DNA of 64,000 bases from Flavobacteriia bacterium (GTDB lineage: Bacteria; Bacteroidota; Bacteroidia; Flavobacteriales; Schleiferiaceae): positions 124,001 to 188,000 of the forward strand of contig JABXHW010000021.1 of NCBI GenBank assembly GCA_013373425.1. Direction: 5' to 3'. The notes beneath the pieces were generated by a model. The model was given only the letters and a program-made list of their open reading frames with translations, did not search any database and was not told the origin of the DNA. Positions 17,135-26,493 of the stretch are shown in pieces. The stretch's first letter is position 1, and every line of letters starts with the position of its first letter. The position numbers and the translations under genes are program-made.

Positions 17135-18126
17135 TGGCGAATTCTAACTTCATCGACTACGTCAAGATTCACTGTACCTCTGGAAAAGGAGGAAAGGGGT
17201 CTACTCACTTGCTCCGCACGAGAGGGAACGCTAAAGGCGGTCCAGATGGTGGCGATGGAGGTCGCGGTGGTCACGTGATTGTAAGAGGTAGCTCCAATAA
17301 GTGGACGCTTCTTCACCTCAAGTACCACAAACACATCAAGGCCGAACACGGTGGCGATGGTAGCCGAATGGATCGACACGGTTCAGACGGCTCGGATAAA
17401 TATATTGATGTCCCCCTAGGAACGGTCGCGAAGGATCCCGAAACCGGAGAAATTCTCTTTGAGATTACTGAAGAAGGGCAACAGGAAGTGTTGATGCAAG
17501 GCGGACGAGGAGGTAAGGGGAATACCCACTTCAAGTCGCCTACCAATCAAACTCCTCGATATGCTCAGCCCGGTGAAGAAGGCGAAGAAGGATGGAGAAT
17601 CCTTGAGCTGAAAGTACTCGCAGATGTCGGTTTAGTAGGATTTCCGAACGCTGGAAAATCTACGTTACTATCTGCGATGAGCGCCGCGAAGCCAGAGATT
17701 GCTGATTACCCATTCACGACGCTCGTACCCAACCTTGGAATGGTAGAGTATCGCGATTATCAATCTTTTGCTATTGCCGATATCCCAGGAATTATTGAGG
17801 GTGCCAGTGAAGGGAAAGGACTCGGTCACCGTTTTCTACGCCACATTGAGCGAAACGCGCTGTTGCTCTTCATGATTCCTGCAGATTCCGATGACTACGC
17901 CAAGTCGTATGAAGTCCTCTTGGAAGAATTGAAGAAATTCAATCCAGATTTGTTGGATAAAGAGCGTGTTTTGGCCGTTTCGAAATCCGACCTCATCGAC
18001 GAAGAGCTGGAGGCAGAAATCAAGTCTGAGCTCCCTACCGATATTGAGCATATCTTTATTTCTGCCGTCTCAGGTAAGGGCATCCAAGAGCTGAAAGATC
18101 TTCTTTGGAAGAAACTCAATCAATAA
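17134..18126 (+). CDS. obgE: GTPase ObgE
   Basis: Essential ribosome-assembly GTPase, 330 residues. The glycine-rich Obg fold occupies about 1-158 ([27 protein letters not shown]); the G domain has Walker [10 protein letters not shown] at 169-177, DIPG switch II and the SKSD specificity motif. It lacks the C-terminal OCT domain of some Gram-positive proteins. It is coupled to adk by a 1-base overlap and followed 15 nt later by the PAP2 gene. Confidence 0.96.
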   Translation: MANSNFIDYVKIHCTSGKGGKGSTHLLRTRGNAKGGPDGGDGGRGGHVIVRGSSNKWTLLHLKYHKHIKAEHGGDGSRMDRHGSDGSDKYIDVPLGTVAKDPETGEILFEITEEGQQEVLMQGGRGGKGNTHFKSPTNQTPRYAQPGEEGEEGWRILELKVLADVGLVGFPNAGKSTLLSAMSAAKPEIADYPFTTLVPNLGMVEYRDYQSFAIADIPGIIEGASEGKGLGHRFLRHIERNALLLFMIPADSDDYAKSYEVLLEELKKFNPDLLDKERVLAVSKSDLIDEELEAEIKSELPTDIEHIFISAVSGKGIQELKDLLWKKLNQ

Positions 18127-18141
18127 ACTACCTTTCCCATT

Positions 18142-18738
18142 ATGGCAGCTTTTGAAGGCGATATTTGGGATTGGGATAGAGCGACGTTCGTTGCGCTCAA
18201 CAATGCAGGAGAGTCGGCTAGTTTCCTAGATGGAACTATGCTAGCTATTTCGGGAACTGCATTGTGGATTCCACTTTACCTTTTTCTCATATATCTTCTT
18301 TTCAAGCACAAAGGCCTGAATGGCATGCTAGTCGGTCTGGCTTGGGTAGTGGTTTTAATCTTGATTTGTGATCAGGGTTCTGTCCATCTTTTTAAGGATG
18401 TGTTTGAACGATTGCGACCTTGTCATGAGCCCTTACTCGAAGGTCAAGTTCGATTGGTGAAATCGCACTGTGGGGGACAGTTCGGGTTTGTTTCCTCTCA
18501 CGCCACCAACACCTTTGGCTTGGCTGTATTCGTTGGAACTTTGCTCAAACGTGAAGTGCGCTGGCTTTTGCCGGCTCTTTTGATTTGGGCAGCCATTGTT
18601 TCATACAGTAGAATTTGGCTGGGTGTGCACTATCCGCTCGATTTACTTGGAGGAGCAGTTTTGGGCACTACAGTAGCAAGACTTCTACTTATTGCGGCAC
18701 GCCGCCCTGGGTCGGTTCTAGCGGCTCGGGAAGTTTGA
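18142..18738 (+). CDS. PAP2-family phosphatase
   Basis: 198-residue membrane protein with five to six helices and the three PAP2 motifs: KDVFERLRP, SSHATN and SRIWLGVHYPLD. These form the vanadium-peroxidase-like active site facing the periplasm, acting on lipid or undecaprenyl pyrophosphates. Probably the third gene of an adk-obgE transcript. Its last 50 bases overlap the convergent TonB-like gene. Confidence 0.9.
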   Translation: MAAFEGDIWDWDRATFVALNNAGESASFLDGTMLAISGTALWIPLYLFLIYLLFKHKGLNGMLVGLAWVVVLILICDQGSVHLFKDVFERLRPCHEPLLEGQVRLVKSHCGGQFGFVSSHATNTFGLAVFVGTLLKREVRWLLPALLIWAAIVSYSRIWLGVHYPLDLLGGAVLGTTVARLLLIAARRPGSVLAAREV

Positions 18739-19606
18739 TTCGCAAGGGGAGGTGATAGTAACATCGAACGATGCGGCCGTCTTTCATTCCAGGTTTCCAT
18801 TTCGGCATTGTACTGAACAACTTTTCGACAGGCCGCTCAAATAGCTGATCATTTCCAATCCCTCTTACTATTTCAGGATTCTCGACAGAGCCATCTCGGT
18901 TGATGATAAAGCGAACGTAAATTCGACCTTCAAGGCCCATCTCAACAGCTGCTTCTGGTATTTCAAAGTTGTTGTTGATGAAGGAGAATAAACTGTCTGC
19001 GCCACCCTCAAATTCTGGGAATTGATCGACGAACTCATAGATGAGATTCGTGTCGGGTTGAGTGGAATTATACGCTTCGGCATTCTCAATGACCTCGTTG
19101 GTGTCGATAGGGTACTCTATGGCCACCTCTCCTTCAACGATGAGTTCAATTTCACCTGGGACTGGGATGTTCGCGGGTAAGGTAGAGTCAACATCCTTGG
19201 CGCAAACGGTGTCCACTTTGAGTGCAGTTGTATCCGTGGTAGCGGTGTCAGTAACAATATTCGTTTCAGGAGGTCCTTGGTATTTTGAACCTGGAGGTGA
19301 ACAACTCGCCATGAACATGGCACCAATGGCGAGCACAAAGAATGCTCTGTTCGTGTTCGGGTTTTTGCTAATATAGCTGCGAACAGCTGCGGCAATCTCC
19401 TCCTCGTGAAAGTCAACTTGACCTCGGTTCAATCTTCCACAGACATTCTCTTGAGAGTGTAGGATAAGAAAACGGATAATTTCCTCTCGACGCATCTGCG
19501 TGAAGTCCATGACGTCTTTATCGCATTGTGCGCAATGTCTTGAGTTTACCTTGATTTTCATGTCGTCCCAGTTAGCGGGACAAGGAGAGGGAATGCGGGC
19601 CTTCAT
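18689..19606 (-). CDS. TonB-C-terminal-domain protein with N-terminal cysteine motif
   Basis: 305 residues. A cytoplasmic N-terminal region has four cysteines (SPCPANW, RHCAQCDKDV, NVCGRL) that may bind metal; one hydrophobic span follows near residues 87-103, then a Thr/Pro/acidic spacer. The C-terminal TonB-like domain is GRIYVRFIINRDGSVENPEIV to LPLRIK. Such proteins are annotated as energy transducer TonB in Bacteroidota. No exbB/exbD or TonB-dependent receptor is adjacent, so whether it energises transport is open. Confidence 0.8.
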   Translation of the reverse strand: MKARIPSPCPANWDDMKIKVNSRHCAQCDKDVMDFTQMRREEIIRFLILHSQENVCGRLNRGQVDFHEEEIAAAVRSYISKNPNTNRAFFVLAIGAMFMASCSPPGSKYQGPPETNIVTDTATTDTTALKVDTVCAKDVDSTLPANIPVPGEIELIVEGEVAIEYPIDTNEVIENAEAYNSTQPDTNLIYEFVDQFPEFEGGADSLFSFINNNFEIPEAAVEMGLEGRIYVRFIINRDGSVENPEIVRGIGNDQLFERPVEKLFSTMPKWKPGMKDGRIVRCYYHLPLRIKLPEPLEPTQGGVPQ

Positions 19607-19642
19607 GGGTTGTAGTTTGATTTAAACCACACAAAAGTCGTG

Positions 19643-19996
19643 CTAGAATCTTCCCAGGTGTTCGTGCATGGAATGATCGATGAGAAACTCGAGTTCGTTT
19701 TGATTCAACTCTTCCAAAGAAGGAACAAAATAGCTCCCCACATTTTTGCGCCCATCAATTCTCAAATGCGATTGCACATCTATCATCCGGGTGCCGTTGA
19801 GAAAGGATACATCAATTCCTCCTTCTCTCGGATTTAGGTAAATCCAGTTCTTTCCCTTTAGCATGAAAAATGGAATGCGATACTTGATGCCTTCTTTGAC
19901 ATCGTCGTATCGAGATAAAATAAACCACCGTAAGTGTAACCACAATGCACGATGGGATTCCGGTTGGTTGTCTATATAGACTTCTACAGGATTCAT
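19643..19996 (-). CDS. DUF1801 domain protein
   Basis: 117 residues from the ATG at 19996; a GTG at 20035 would add 13 residues. The YdhG-like fold is shown by the early EVYIDNQPESHRALWLHLRW helix and the GIKYRIPFFMLKGKNWIYL strand pair. Function unknown; family members are small cytosolic proteins. It sits between the TonB-like and LysR genes on the same strand. Confidence 0.75.
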   Translation of the reverse strand: MNPVEVYIDNQPESHRALWLHLRWFILSRYDDVKEGIKYRIPFFMLKGKNWIYLNPREGGIDVSFLNGTRMIDVQSHLRIDGRKNVGSYFVPSLEELNQNELEFLIDHSMHEHLGRF

Positions 19997-20067
19997 GGCA
20001 GGTCTCGTCTCAATGTCATACTCGACAATGAGCACTTATTTCATAGGATTAGGTGCCTTAAAGTTAA

Positions 20068-20967
20068 TCATTTAGGTGGAGTAAAATGAGTGAACCAATG
20101 GAAGTGACGTTCTACAATGGCTTCTTTTTCTTCACGAATGTGATCGATAAAGGCCTGGGCAACAGGGGAGAGCTTCACGTTCTTCAACCAGATAAGGCGC
20201 CATTTCGTAACGATGGGAAGTCCCTTCACAGGGATGATGTGAATGTCCCCATTTTCAATCTGATTCTTCACTCCGATTAGAGGCAAGATCGATTGACCAA
20301 GCCCAGCGATTACCGCCTGCTTTACCGCTTCGTTTGAGGTGAGCTCAATTCTCTTTCGCTCTTTGGTGCTTGAGAAATGGGCGTCCATGGCCTTTCGAGT
20401 GGCACTACCAGGTTCGCGGAAAATTAACTGACTCTTCTTGTCGCGCTTAGGTGAGTTCGACATCAAGAAAAGTTCATTGTCCAGTAAGGGTTCCTCCATT
20501 ACGTCGGTATCCTCCGGCACGACAGACACTAGTGCGAAGTCTATTTCACTATTGCGAAGTGAGTTCATCACTTGCGTTTTGTTCGTCACATCTAGATACA
20601 AATCGATACCAGGATGCTCGTGCATGAATTCAGTGAGTAGGTAGGGAATCACATACTTACCCGTGGAGGCTGAACTGATTCTCAATCGTCCTGCTTGAAG
20701 TCCTTTGAACTGATTGGTCTTGTATTTAATCTGATCAGCTTCCTTCAAAACACTCTCCGCCAACTCTGCAATAGAATAACCGAATTCTGTGATCTGAAGT
20801 CTCCTGCCCACTACCTGCGTAAGGGGTAAATCGAATTGATTTTGAAAGTTTTTCAACTGAATTGACAAGGCTGGCTGCGTCATGTGCATGGCTTCAGCAG
20901 CTTTTGTAATACTCTGTTTGTCAACGACTTCAGTAAATATTTGAAGTTGGTGTAAAGTGTAATTCAT
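20068..20967 (-). CDS. LysR-family transcriptional regulator
   Basis: 299 residues. The winged helix-turn-helix is in residues 1-60 (MNYTLHQLQIFTEVVDKQSI ... MTQPALSIQLKNFQ), followed by a type 2 periplasmic-binding-like effector domain. The arrangement resembles CbbR/CmpR regulators, which in autotrophs control carbon fixation or bicarbonate uptake. It is divergent from the 99-residue gene, sbtA-like and icd genes with about 90 nt between starts, the classic LysR arrangement, so it probably controls them. The effector is unknown. Confidence 0.9.
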   Translation of the reverse strand: MNYTLHQLQIFTEVVDKQSITKAAEAMHMTQPALSIQLKNFQNQFDLPLTQVVGRRLQITEFGYSIAELAESVLKEADQIKYKTNQFKGLQAGRLRISSASTGKYVIPYLLTEFMHEHPGIDLYLDVTNKTQVMNSLRNSEIDFALVSVVPEDTDVMEEPLLDNELFLMSNSPKRDKKSQLIFREPGSATRKAMDAHFSSTKERKRIELTSNEAVKQAVIAGLGQSILPLIGVKNQIENGDIHIIPVKGLPIVTKWRLIWLKNVKLSPVAQAFIDHIREEKEAIVERHFHWFTHFTPPK

Positions 20968-21057
20968 AACAAAACCTTATGCTTTTCATTTTAAACATAT
21001 ATAAAAATAAATAAAAAACTCATCTCAACTTTGCAGCGCAAACAAAAAACCACAGTT
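20968..21057. promoter_or_regulatory. Divergent control region between lysR and the bicarbonate locus
   Basis: AT-rich 90 bp. TATG and CATA flank a 14-nt spacer near 20977-21000, an imperfect dyad of the type LysR proteins bind. CAACTTTG at 21026-21033 has one mismatch to the -7 consensus for the rightward genes. Confidence 0.35.
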
Positions 21058-21357
21058 ATGAAAGATTTTAAGTTAATCGACAGTGTTTACGACGCCCAAG
21101 AGTCTAAATCTGTGCTCTTGAGTTTGATCGCCGACAAGGTGAGATTCCTCAACACCAAATCTCTCCGCAAGCGCGAATGCGAAGGAGAACCATGCACTCA
21201 TTCAGAGCTTCGCGTTTCGATGCTTAGAGATGAGTCAGTTGAACTTCAGACCATTCTAGACGACCCGAAGAATGCCGACAAGCACTACCAAGTGGAGTGT
21301 GTTGTGACGGTAAAAGAGGTTGTTGCTGAAAAAGCAAGTTCAACTGAAAAAGCATAG
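21058..21357 (+). CDS. Uncharacterised 99-residue protein beside sbtA
   Basis: Starts at the ATG at 21058 (MKDFKLIDSVYDAQ). Predicted soluble alpha/beta, no signal peptide, with two cysteines in CEGEPC near residue 42 and a C-terminal strand YQVECVVTVKEVV. It is not a PII protein: the T-loop and nucleotide-binding motifs of SbtB are missing. It ends 2 nt before the transporter start, so a role in transporter assembly or regulation is suggested by context only. Confidence 0.65.
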   Translation: MKDFKLIDSVYDAQESKSVLLSLIADKVRFLNTKSLRKRECEGEPCTHSELRVSMLRDESVELQTILDDPKNADKHYQVECVVTVKEVVAEKASSTEKA

Positions 21358-21359
21358 GG

Positions 21360-22316
21360 ATGAGTTTAGACCTACTGTTTGACAACCTGACCAACCCGGC
21401 CCTATTGTTCTTCTTCCTTGGACTCTTTGCGGTTCAAGTGAAAAGCGACCTGGCTATTCCGGAGAACTCGGCGAAGTTCATATCAATGTATCTTCTCTTT
21501 TCCATCGGTTTCAAAGGTGGACAGGAGTTATCGCACAGCGAGATTGGGATGGAAACCCTTGGTGTAATTGGCCTCGGGATCTTCACCGCCATTGCCATCC
21601 CGGCCTACACCTTTTTCATCTTGAAGCGCTCCTTAAACAAGTACGACTCTGCAGCATTGGCGGCAGCATACGGTTCAGTAAGTGCGGTAACCTTCGTTAC
21701 GACGGTTAGCTTCTTGGAGATGGAGGGAATCTCGTTTGGCGGACATATGGTAGCTACCATGGCCATGATGGAAGCACCATCCATCGTGATGGGAATGCTG
21801 TTCCTATCCATTTTCGCTAAAGGTGCGGGAAAGATGTCGATGAAAAAGCTGCTTCACCATTCCTTCACCAATGGGAGTGTACTTCTCATCCTGGGTAGCT
21901 TGGTGATTGGTTATGTAGCCAATGAACAGCAGGCTCAGGGGATTGCGCCATTCACCACGGACATCTTCAAGGGATTCTTGGCGGTATTCCTTCTGGATAT
22001 GGGGATTACTTCCGGTAGAAACCTCTCATCATGTTGGAAGAATGGTCCATTCCCGGTCATTTTCGGAATTGTAGTTCCAGTGATCAACGGTATAGTAGTG
22101 GCCCTGGTGAGTGGCTTCATTACGGACAGCGTGGGCGATCGACTGCTCATCGCCATCTTGGCAGCATCTGCATCTTATATCGCGGTACCTGCGGCGATGA
22201 AGCTGGCCAACCCCAAAGCGAACCCTGGGCTGTATATCCCAATGGCCTTGGCGGTCACATTCCCATTCAACATTACCATCGGGATACCCTTGTATCTCTT
22301 CTTCATTCAACTTTAA
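21360..22316 (+). CDS. Sodium-dependent bicarbonate transporter, SbtA family
   Basis: 318 residues, about ten hydrophobic helices. Family marks include IPENSAKFISMYLLFSIGFKGG in the first inverted half, the GSVSAVTFV stretch and AILAASASYIAVPAAMKLANP in the second half. SbtA takes up bicarbonate with sodium; in Bacteroidota, which do not fix CO2 by the Calvin cycle, the bicarbonate would feed carboxylation reactions. It is the middle of a 99-aa/sbtA/icd cluster opposite a LysR gene. The cyanobacterial cytoplasmic loop that binds SbtB is short here. Confidence 0.82.
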   Translation: MSLDLLFDNLTNPALLFFFLGLFAVQVKSDLAIPENSAKFISMYLLFSIGFKGGQELSHSEIGMETLGVIGLGIFTAIAIPAYTFFILKRSLNKYDSAALAAAYGSVSAVTFVTTVSFLEMEGISFGGHMVATMAMMEAPSIVMGMLFLSIFAKGAGKMSMKKLLHHSFTNGSVLLILGSLVIGYVANEQQAQGIAPFTTDIFKGFLAVFLLDMGITSGRNLSSCWKNGPFPVIFGIVVPVINGIVVALVSGFITDSVGDRLLIAILAASASYIAVPAAMKLANPKANPGLYIPMALAVTFPFNITIGIPLYLFFIQL

Positions 22317-22327
22317 AATTAGTACCC

Positions 22328-23773
22328 ATGAATAATTCGAGTAAACCAACAGTGACTATCGCTAGAGGCGATGGTATCGGACCAGAAATTATGGATGCCA
22401 CTTTGGCAATCCTTGACGCGGCTGGAGCTGACTTCAAGAAGGAGTTTGTTGAAATCGGCGAGGCTTCTTACCTCTCTGGAAACTCAAGTGGGATTTCAGC
22501 GGAAGCTTGGAAAGCCATTCGCGACAACAAGTTGTTCTTGAAAGCGCCTATTACCACTCCACAAGGAGGTGGCTACAAGAGTTTGAACGTAACACTCCGA
22601 AAGACTTTGGGGTTGTTCGCTAACATTCGCCCTTGTATAAGCTATGCGCCTTTCGTGAGAACGAAGCATCCCGAAATGGATGTGGTCATCGTTCGTGAGA
22701 ATGAAGAAGATTTGTACGCGGGTATCGAGCACCAGCAGACCGATGAGGTAGTTCAATGCTTGAAGTTGATTACCCGTCCAGGAACTGAGAGAATCGTTCG
22801 CTATGCATTTGAGTTTGCAAAGATGCACGGCAGAAAGAAAGTGACTTGCTTCACGAAGGACAATATCATGAAGCACACAGATGGACTCTTCCATAAGATT
22901 TTCAAGGAAATCGGAGAGGAATACCCAGAGATTGAAAAAGAGAACATGATCATCGACATAGGGGCTGCGCGATTAGCGGACACACCAGAGATGTTTGATG
23001 TAGTGGTGATGCCTAATTTGTACGGAGACGTGGTATCAGATATCGCAGCGCAAATTTCAGGTTCTGTTGGTCTGGCAGGTTCTTCCAACATCGGTGAGTC
23101 TTTCGCGATGTTCGAAGCCATTCATGGATCTGCTCCAACCATTGCTGGAAAGAACATCGCCAACCCTAGCGGATTGTTGAAAGCAGCGGAAATGTTGCTC
23201 GAACACATCGGTCAGGGAGAGGTAGCACAAAAGATCAAGAACGCCTGGGCGGTTACGATTGAAGATGGGATTCACACTGAAGACATCTTCGTTGCAGGCA
23301 AGAGTCGTGAGCTCGTTGGAACCAAAGAATTCGCGGAAGCGGTGATTGCTAGACTTGGCCAGAAACCAGAGCGCCTTCCAGAGGCAAAGCCGGTGGAGCA
23401 AATCAAAATTGAGATTCCAAAGTATGCTCGTGTTCAGAGAAAGAAAGAATACAAAGGCGTAGACCTTTTCGTGCACTGGTCGGGAAGCAATCCTGACGAG
23501 CTAGCGGAGAAGCTCCATGCGCTAGAAGGCGAGCACAAACTTTCCATGATTACCAATCGCGGTGTGAAAGTTTGGCCAAACGGGTTTGAAGAGACATTCT
23601 GCACCGACCACTGGAGATGTAGATTTGAACGTGTAGGTCAAGAAACAGAGAGTCGACAGGATATTGCTGTAATGATGGCTAGAGCGATAACGCAGGATAT
23701 CGACATCATCAAAACAGAGAACTTATTCGACTTTGACGGGGTTCGTGGTTACTCCCTAGGACAAGGTCAATAG
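22328..23773 (+). CDS. icd: NADP-dependent isocitrate dehydrogenase, Thermus-type with C-terminal extension
   Basis: Oxidative decarboxylation of isocitrate to 2-oxoglutarate and CO2, reversible. 481 residues from the ATG at 22328, which begins right before the conserved TIARGDGIGPEIMDAT; the frame stays open upstream through sbtA but that is not coding. Substrate-binding SLNVTLRKTLGLFANIRP and the NLYGDVVSDI metal-binding region are present. About 140 extra residues after the catalytic core (from KPVEQIKIEIPKYARVQ) match the extended form known from Thermus. It lies 11 nt after sbtA. Confidence 0.93.
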   Translation: MNNSSKPTVTIARGDGIGPEIMDATLAILDAAGADFKKEFVEIGEASYLSGNSSGISAEAWKAIRDNKLFLKAPITTPQGGGYKSLNVTLRKTLGLFANIRPCISYAPFVRTKHPEMDVVIVRENEEDLYAGIEHQQTDEVVQCLKLITRPGTERIVRYAFEFAKMHGRKKVTCFTKDNIMKHTDGLFHKIFKEIGEEYPEIEKENMIIDIGAARLADTPEMFDVVVMPNLYGDVVSDIAAQISGSVGLAGSSNIGESFAMFEAIHGSAPTIAGKNIANPSGLLKAAEMLLEHIGQGEVAQKIKNAWAVTIEDGIHTEDIFVAGKSRELVGTKEFAEAVIARLGQKPERLPEAKPVEQIKIEIPKYARVQRKKEYKGVDLFVHWSGSNPDELAEKLHALEGEHKLSMITNRGVKVWPNGFEETFCTDHWRCRFERVGQETESRQDIAVMMARAITQDIDIIKTENLFDFDGVRGYSLGQGQ

Positions 23774-23801
23774 TACCGATCCAATAAATTGGACTCTCTT
23801 G

Positions 23802-23831
23802 CCCCGACGGCCTTGGCTGTCGGGGTTTTTT
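23802..23831 (+). terminator. Intrinsic terminator after icd
   Basis: CCCCGAC and GTCGGGG form the stem, extended by GGCC/GGC pairing at the loop, followed by TTTTTTCG. It ends the bicarbonate/icd transcript. Confidence 0.85.
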
Positions 23832-23867
23832 CGTCTTGCTATATTAGCAGCCAACAAACGACATCGC

Positions 23868-24242
23868 ATGAACTACTTGTGGGTTTTTATTGGCGGAGGC
23901 TTCGGCTCCATGTTGAGATACGGAGTTTCACTATTGTCGCCTAAGTGGTTCAGCGAGAAATGGGCACCCGTTATTGCCTCCTTCGGATCAAATGTACTCG
24001 CTTGTATTCTTTTAATGCTCGTAGTAAGATGGCAAGCTCAAGGCCTGCTTTCTAAATCGGCCTACTTGCTTTTAGCTACTGGAATTTGTGGTGGGTTCAG
24101 CACTTTTTCAACCTTCAGTCTTGAGACCTTCACACTTTGGTCGAGAGGCGATTACCTCTGGTCGATTTTGAACGTATTGATATCTGTATCAATCGGATTT
24201 TTTGTGATGTGGTTAGGCTTGAAAAATATGCCTAGCGCATAA
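23868..24242 (+). CDS. crcB: Fluoride channel CrcB/Fluc
   Basis: 124-residue four-helix membrane protein that exports fluoride as a dual-topology dimer. The GGFGSMLRYG opening and GGFSTFSTFSLE motif, whose phenylalanines line the pore, are diagnostic. The ATG at 23868 is preferred over in-frame starts inside the icd terminator. I see no fluoride riboswitch in the short leader; TATATTAG at 23840 is a possible weak -7 box. Its last 11 bases overlap the convergent T9SS gene. Confidence 0.93.
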   Translation: MNYLWVFIGGGFGSMLRYGVSLLSPKWFSEKWAPVIASFGSNVLACILLMLVVRWQAQGLLSKSAYLLLATGICGGFSTFSTFSLETFTLWSRGDYLWSILNVLISVSIGFFVMWLGLKNMPSA

Positions 24243-26409
24243 GGGTTACGGTGCCCTTTCGTTCTAAGAACTCACCTTCTGTACTCAGGAATTTCACCAC
24301 CCAGACGTAAGTGCCGACTTGAACATCCCTGCCGGTATTCATGTCGGTTCCGTCCCACCATTCTTCAGCGTCGAAACTCTGGAAGACGAGATTACCCCAA
24401 CGGTCGAATATTTCAAACCTGAACTGCTTGTAGCCAGAACTGAATGATCTAAAGAGGTCGTTTATTCCATCGCCATTGGGCGAGAATGCAGAAGGTGTGT
24501 AGATCAGAGGAATTGGTGCAACTCTGAAAGGTATCTCGATTTCGGTAACGCATCCAAAGTTGTTGACGGCACCAACAGTGATGATGTACGTACCCGTATC
24601 ACTGTACTTGTGAAAGACGTTTAAGCGATTGTTGTAGGTAGCTCCATCGCCCATGCGAACGACAAATTCCTCGTCGGGGTCTATTCCCGATACCATCACT
24701 CGAACTTGGGGCGAGAAGATGTCCGTTTTCTCAGGGTCTATGTCCACTACAAATCGTGGTGAAGGATAAATGGTGACCGTAAACTCATATCGCGCACTGT
24801 CTATACAACCTCGGGTGGTGTACATCAGCAGATAGCCTGTATAGGTTCCGGGTTCGGTGTAGACATATTGAGGATCGGGCGAAGAGCTAGTGTTACCATC
24901 TCCAAAATCCCACTCAAACGTAACCGACTCTACCGCGTTCGCAGTGTGTCTTAGGTTTAGACTGTAGGGTTCGCATTGGAATTGATCTGGGACGACAGCA
25001 CTGAACTCAGGTCGCAATCCAATCGCTATGGAATCACCAATGGTGGTCGTACAGCCGAAGTCGGATACCGTCAGTTCAATGTAATATGTACCTGGGTTGG
25101 TGAATTCTAAAGGTGGAGGGTTCGCCGTATTGTGTGTTTGAATATTCGCTTCTGGTGGGAAGGCCCAATTGAATGTAGCATTACTACTGAAGTTGCCGTT
25201 TGCCGCGATTTGGAAGTTCTGATCATCTAGGCAAGCTGAACCGCCTTCATTAAATGTGAAGCTCACAGGATAATTCACCTGATACACTGTCGTGGCAGTA
25301 TCAGCACAAGGATAACCTTTATTCACAATCAATGTAATGATGTAGGTGCCGGTATCGGAGTAGGTGTAAACCGGGTTCTGTACGATACTGGTATCGGTCG
25401 TAGAGTTTGGGTCGCCAAAGTCCCAGAAGTACTTTACTGCGTTGAGCGCATCTTCTTCGAATAGCACTGTAGTACCTACACAAATCGACGCTGAATCCTG
25501 TAGTTCAATTCCACTTCGAACGTTGCTTTGGCAGTTCGTTACATTGAACTGGTAGTCACGTCGGATGGTGGAGAGGAGCTGGCCGTTTCTGTATTCTTGA
25601 ACACAAATGGCAAAGACAAACTGACCCAATTGAGTGGGTGTTCCAGTGATCAAGCCGGTATTTGGATTGATAGTAACCGTTGGGTTGGATGGAATCGGAT
25701 TCGCTGGAGTTCTCGGAGCGATGAAGGGTACATTGGTGTACGGCGGTGCTACGGCAGGATCCGGCGCAGGACAAGTCGGACAATCAGAACCACTCGGCGG
25801 TTGATCGGTTCCACCTCCATGAAGTGGAGTACACAGCTCGTAATAGACGGAATCGCCATCTGGCTCACTCACTGAAGAATCGATAATGAGCGGATCATTC
25901 AAACACATCACAATGGGCGGCTCCGTGTTGAAGGTAGGAGTCGAATTGCAATTGTCGTTTGATGGGATGGTAACCGTATAGGTATTCCCCCAGTCGCCTG
26001 GGTTGGGAATATTGTCAATGGTATTGTTCCTACAGCAACGTTGGTGCGTGATGGTATAGCCGCCCGCTTGTGGAGGTAGGGTAACGGTCGTAACGTAATC
26101 CGTGTATTCAGTACAGACGTTTGGAGGCGACTGCAAACACGGGTTGTTGATGGTTGCTGGTAATCTTCTGATTGGCCCGTGACTCACGTCAAGATTCTCC
26201 TCGATGTTGCCGTTGGAGTCGAATATTGTCACTGCTGCAAACTGGTCGAATTGAGCCCCTTGCGAGTTACAGTCGCGATAAATTCTAAGGGTGATGCGGT
26301 ATCTGTCGTTCCCCAAACACTCGTATGTAATTTCTCCACCCACGAGGTGCGCAGCAGAAGCCCCGAGCGAAGAGATGAGTGTGAGAAGTAAGACAGCGAG
26401 TCTACGCAT
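24232..26409 (-). CDS. Secreted PKD protein with T9SS type B sorting domain
   Basis: 725 residues: signal peptide ending at ASA (residue 19); a Cys-rich N-terminal domain opening HLVGGEITYECLGNDRYRIT that recurs in gliding-related surface proteins of this phylum, to about residue 290; three PKD-like domains (YFWDFGDPNST, FNWAFPPEA, FEWDFGDGNTS) between about 310 and 550; and the C-terminal gliding-motility domain (YTPSAFSPNGDGINDLF ... IFDRWGNLVFQS). It is expected on the cell surface; the binding target is unknown. It stands alone on the minus strand. Confidence 0.88.
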   Translation of the reverse strand: MRRLAVLLLTLISSLGASAAHLVGGEITYECLGNDRYRITLRIYRDCNSQGAQFDQFAAVTIFDSNGNIEENLDVSHGPIRRLPATINNPCLQSPPNVCTEYTDYVTTVTLPPQAGGYTITHQRCCRNNTIDNIPNPGDWGNTYTVTIPSNDNCNSTPTFNTEPPIVMCLNDPLIIDSSVSEPDGDSVYYELCTPLHGGGTDQPPSGSDCPTCPAPDPAVAPPYTNVPFIAPRTPANPIPSNPTVTINPNTGLITGTPTQLGQFVFAICVQEYRNGQLLSTIRRDYQFNVTNCQSNVRSGIELQDSASICVGTTVLFEEDALNAVKYFWDFGDPNSTTDTSIVQNPVYTYSDTGTYIITLIVNKGYPCADTATTVYQVNYPVSFTFNEGGSACLDDQNFQIAANGNFSSNATFNWAFPPEANIQTHNTANPPPLEFTNPGTYYIELTVSDFGCTTTIGDSIAIGLRPEFSAVVPDQFQCEPYSLNLRHTANAVESVTFEWDFGDGNTSSSPDPQYVYTEPGTYTGYLLMYTTRGCIDSARYEFTVTIYPSPRFVVDIDPEKTDIFSPQVRVMVSGIDPDEEFVVRMGDGATYNNRLNVFHKYSDTGTYIITVGAVNNFGCVTEIEIPFRVAPIPLIYTPSAFSPNGDGINDLFRSFSSGYKQFRFEIFDRWGNLVFQSFDAEEWWDGTDMNTGRDVQVGTYVWVVKFLSTEGEFLERKGTVTLMR

Positions 26410-26493
26410 TAATCCTGTTTGAGTACCAATTAACTACAAAAGATACGAAGATGTAGGCGTATCGGTTGTGCTGTGAGGCCGACATTTTGCAAT

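Noticed and set aside
21058-21357. 99-residue protein as the PII-like regulator SbtB
   Set aside because: No T-loop, nucleotide-binding motifs or PII-like strand order can be seen.
22031-22327. Isocitrate dehydrogenase extended 99 codons upstream into sbtA
   Set aside because: The extension is out of frame with the clear sbtA coding sequence, and the ATG at 22328 aligns with the conserved N-terminus.
23832-23867. Fluoride riboswitch upstream of crcB
   Set aside because: Only 36 nt separate the icd terminator from the start, too short for the known fold, and no matching motif is visible.
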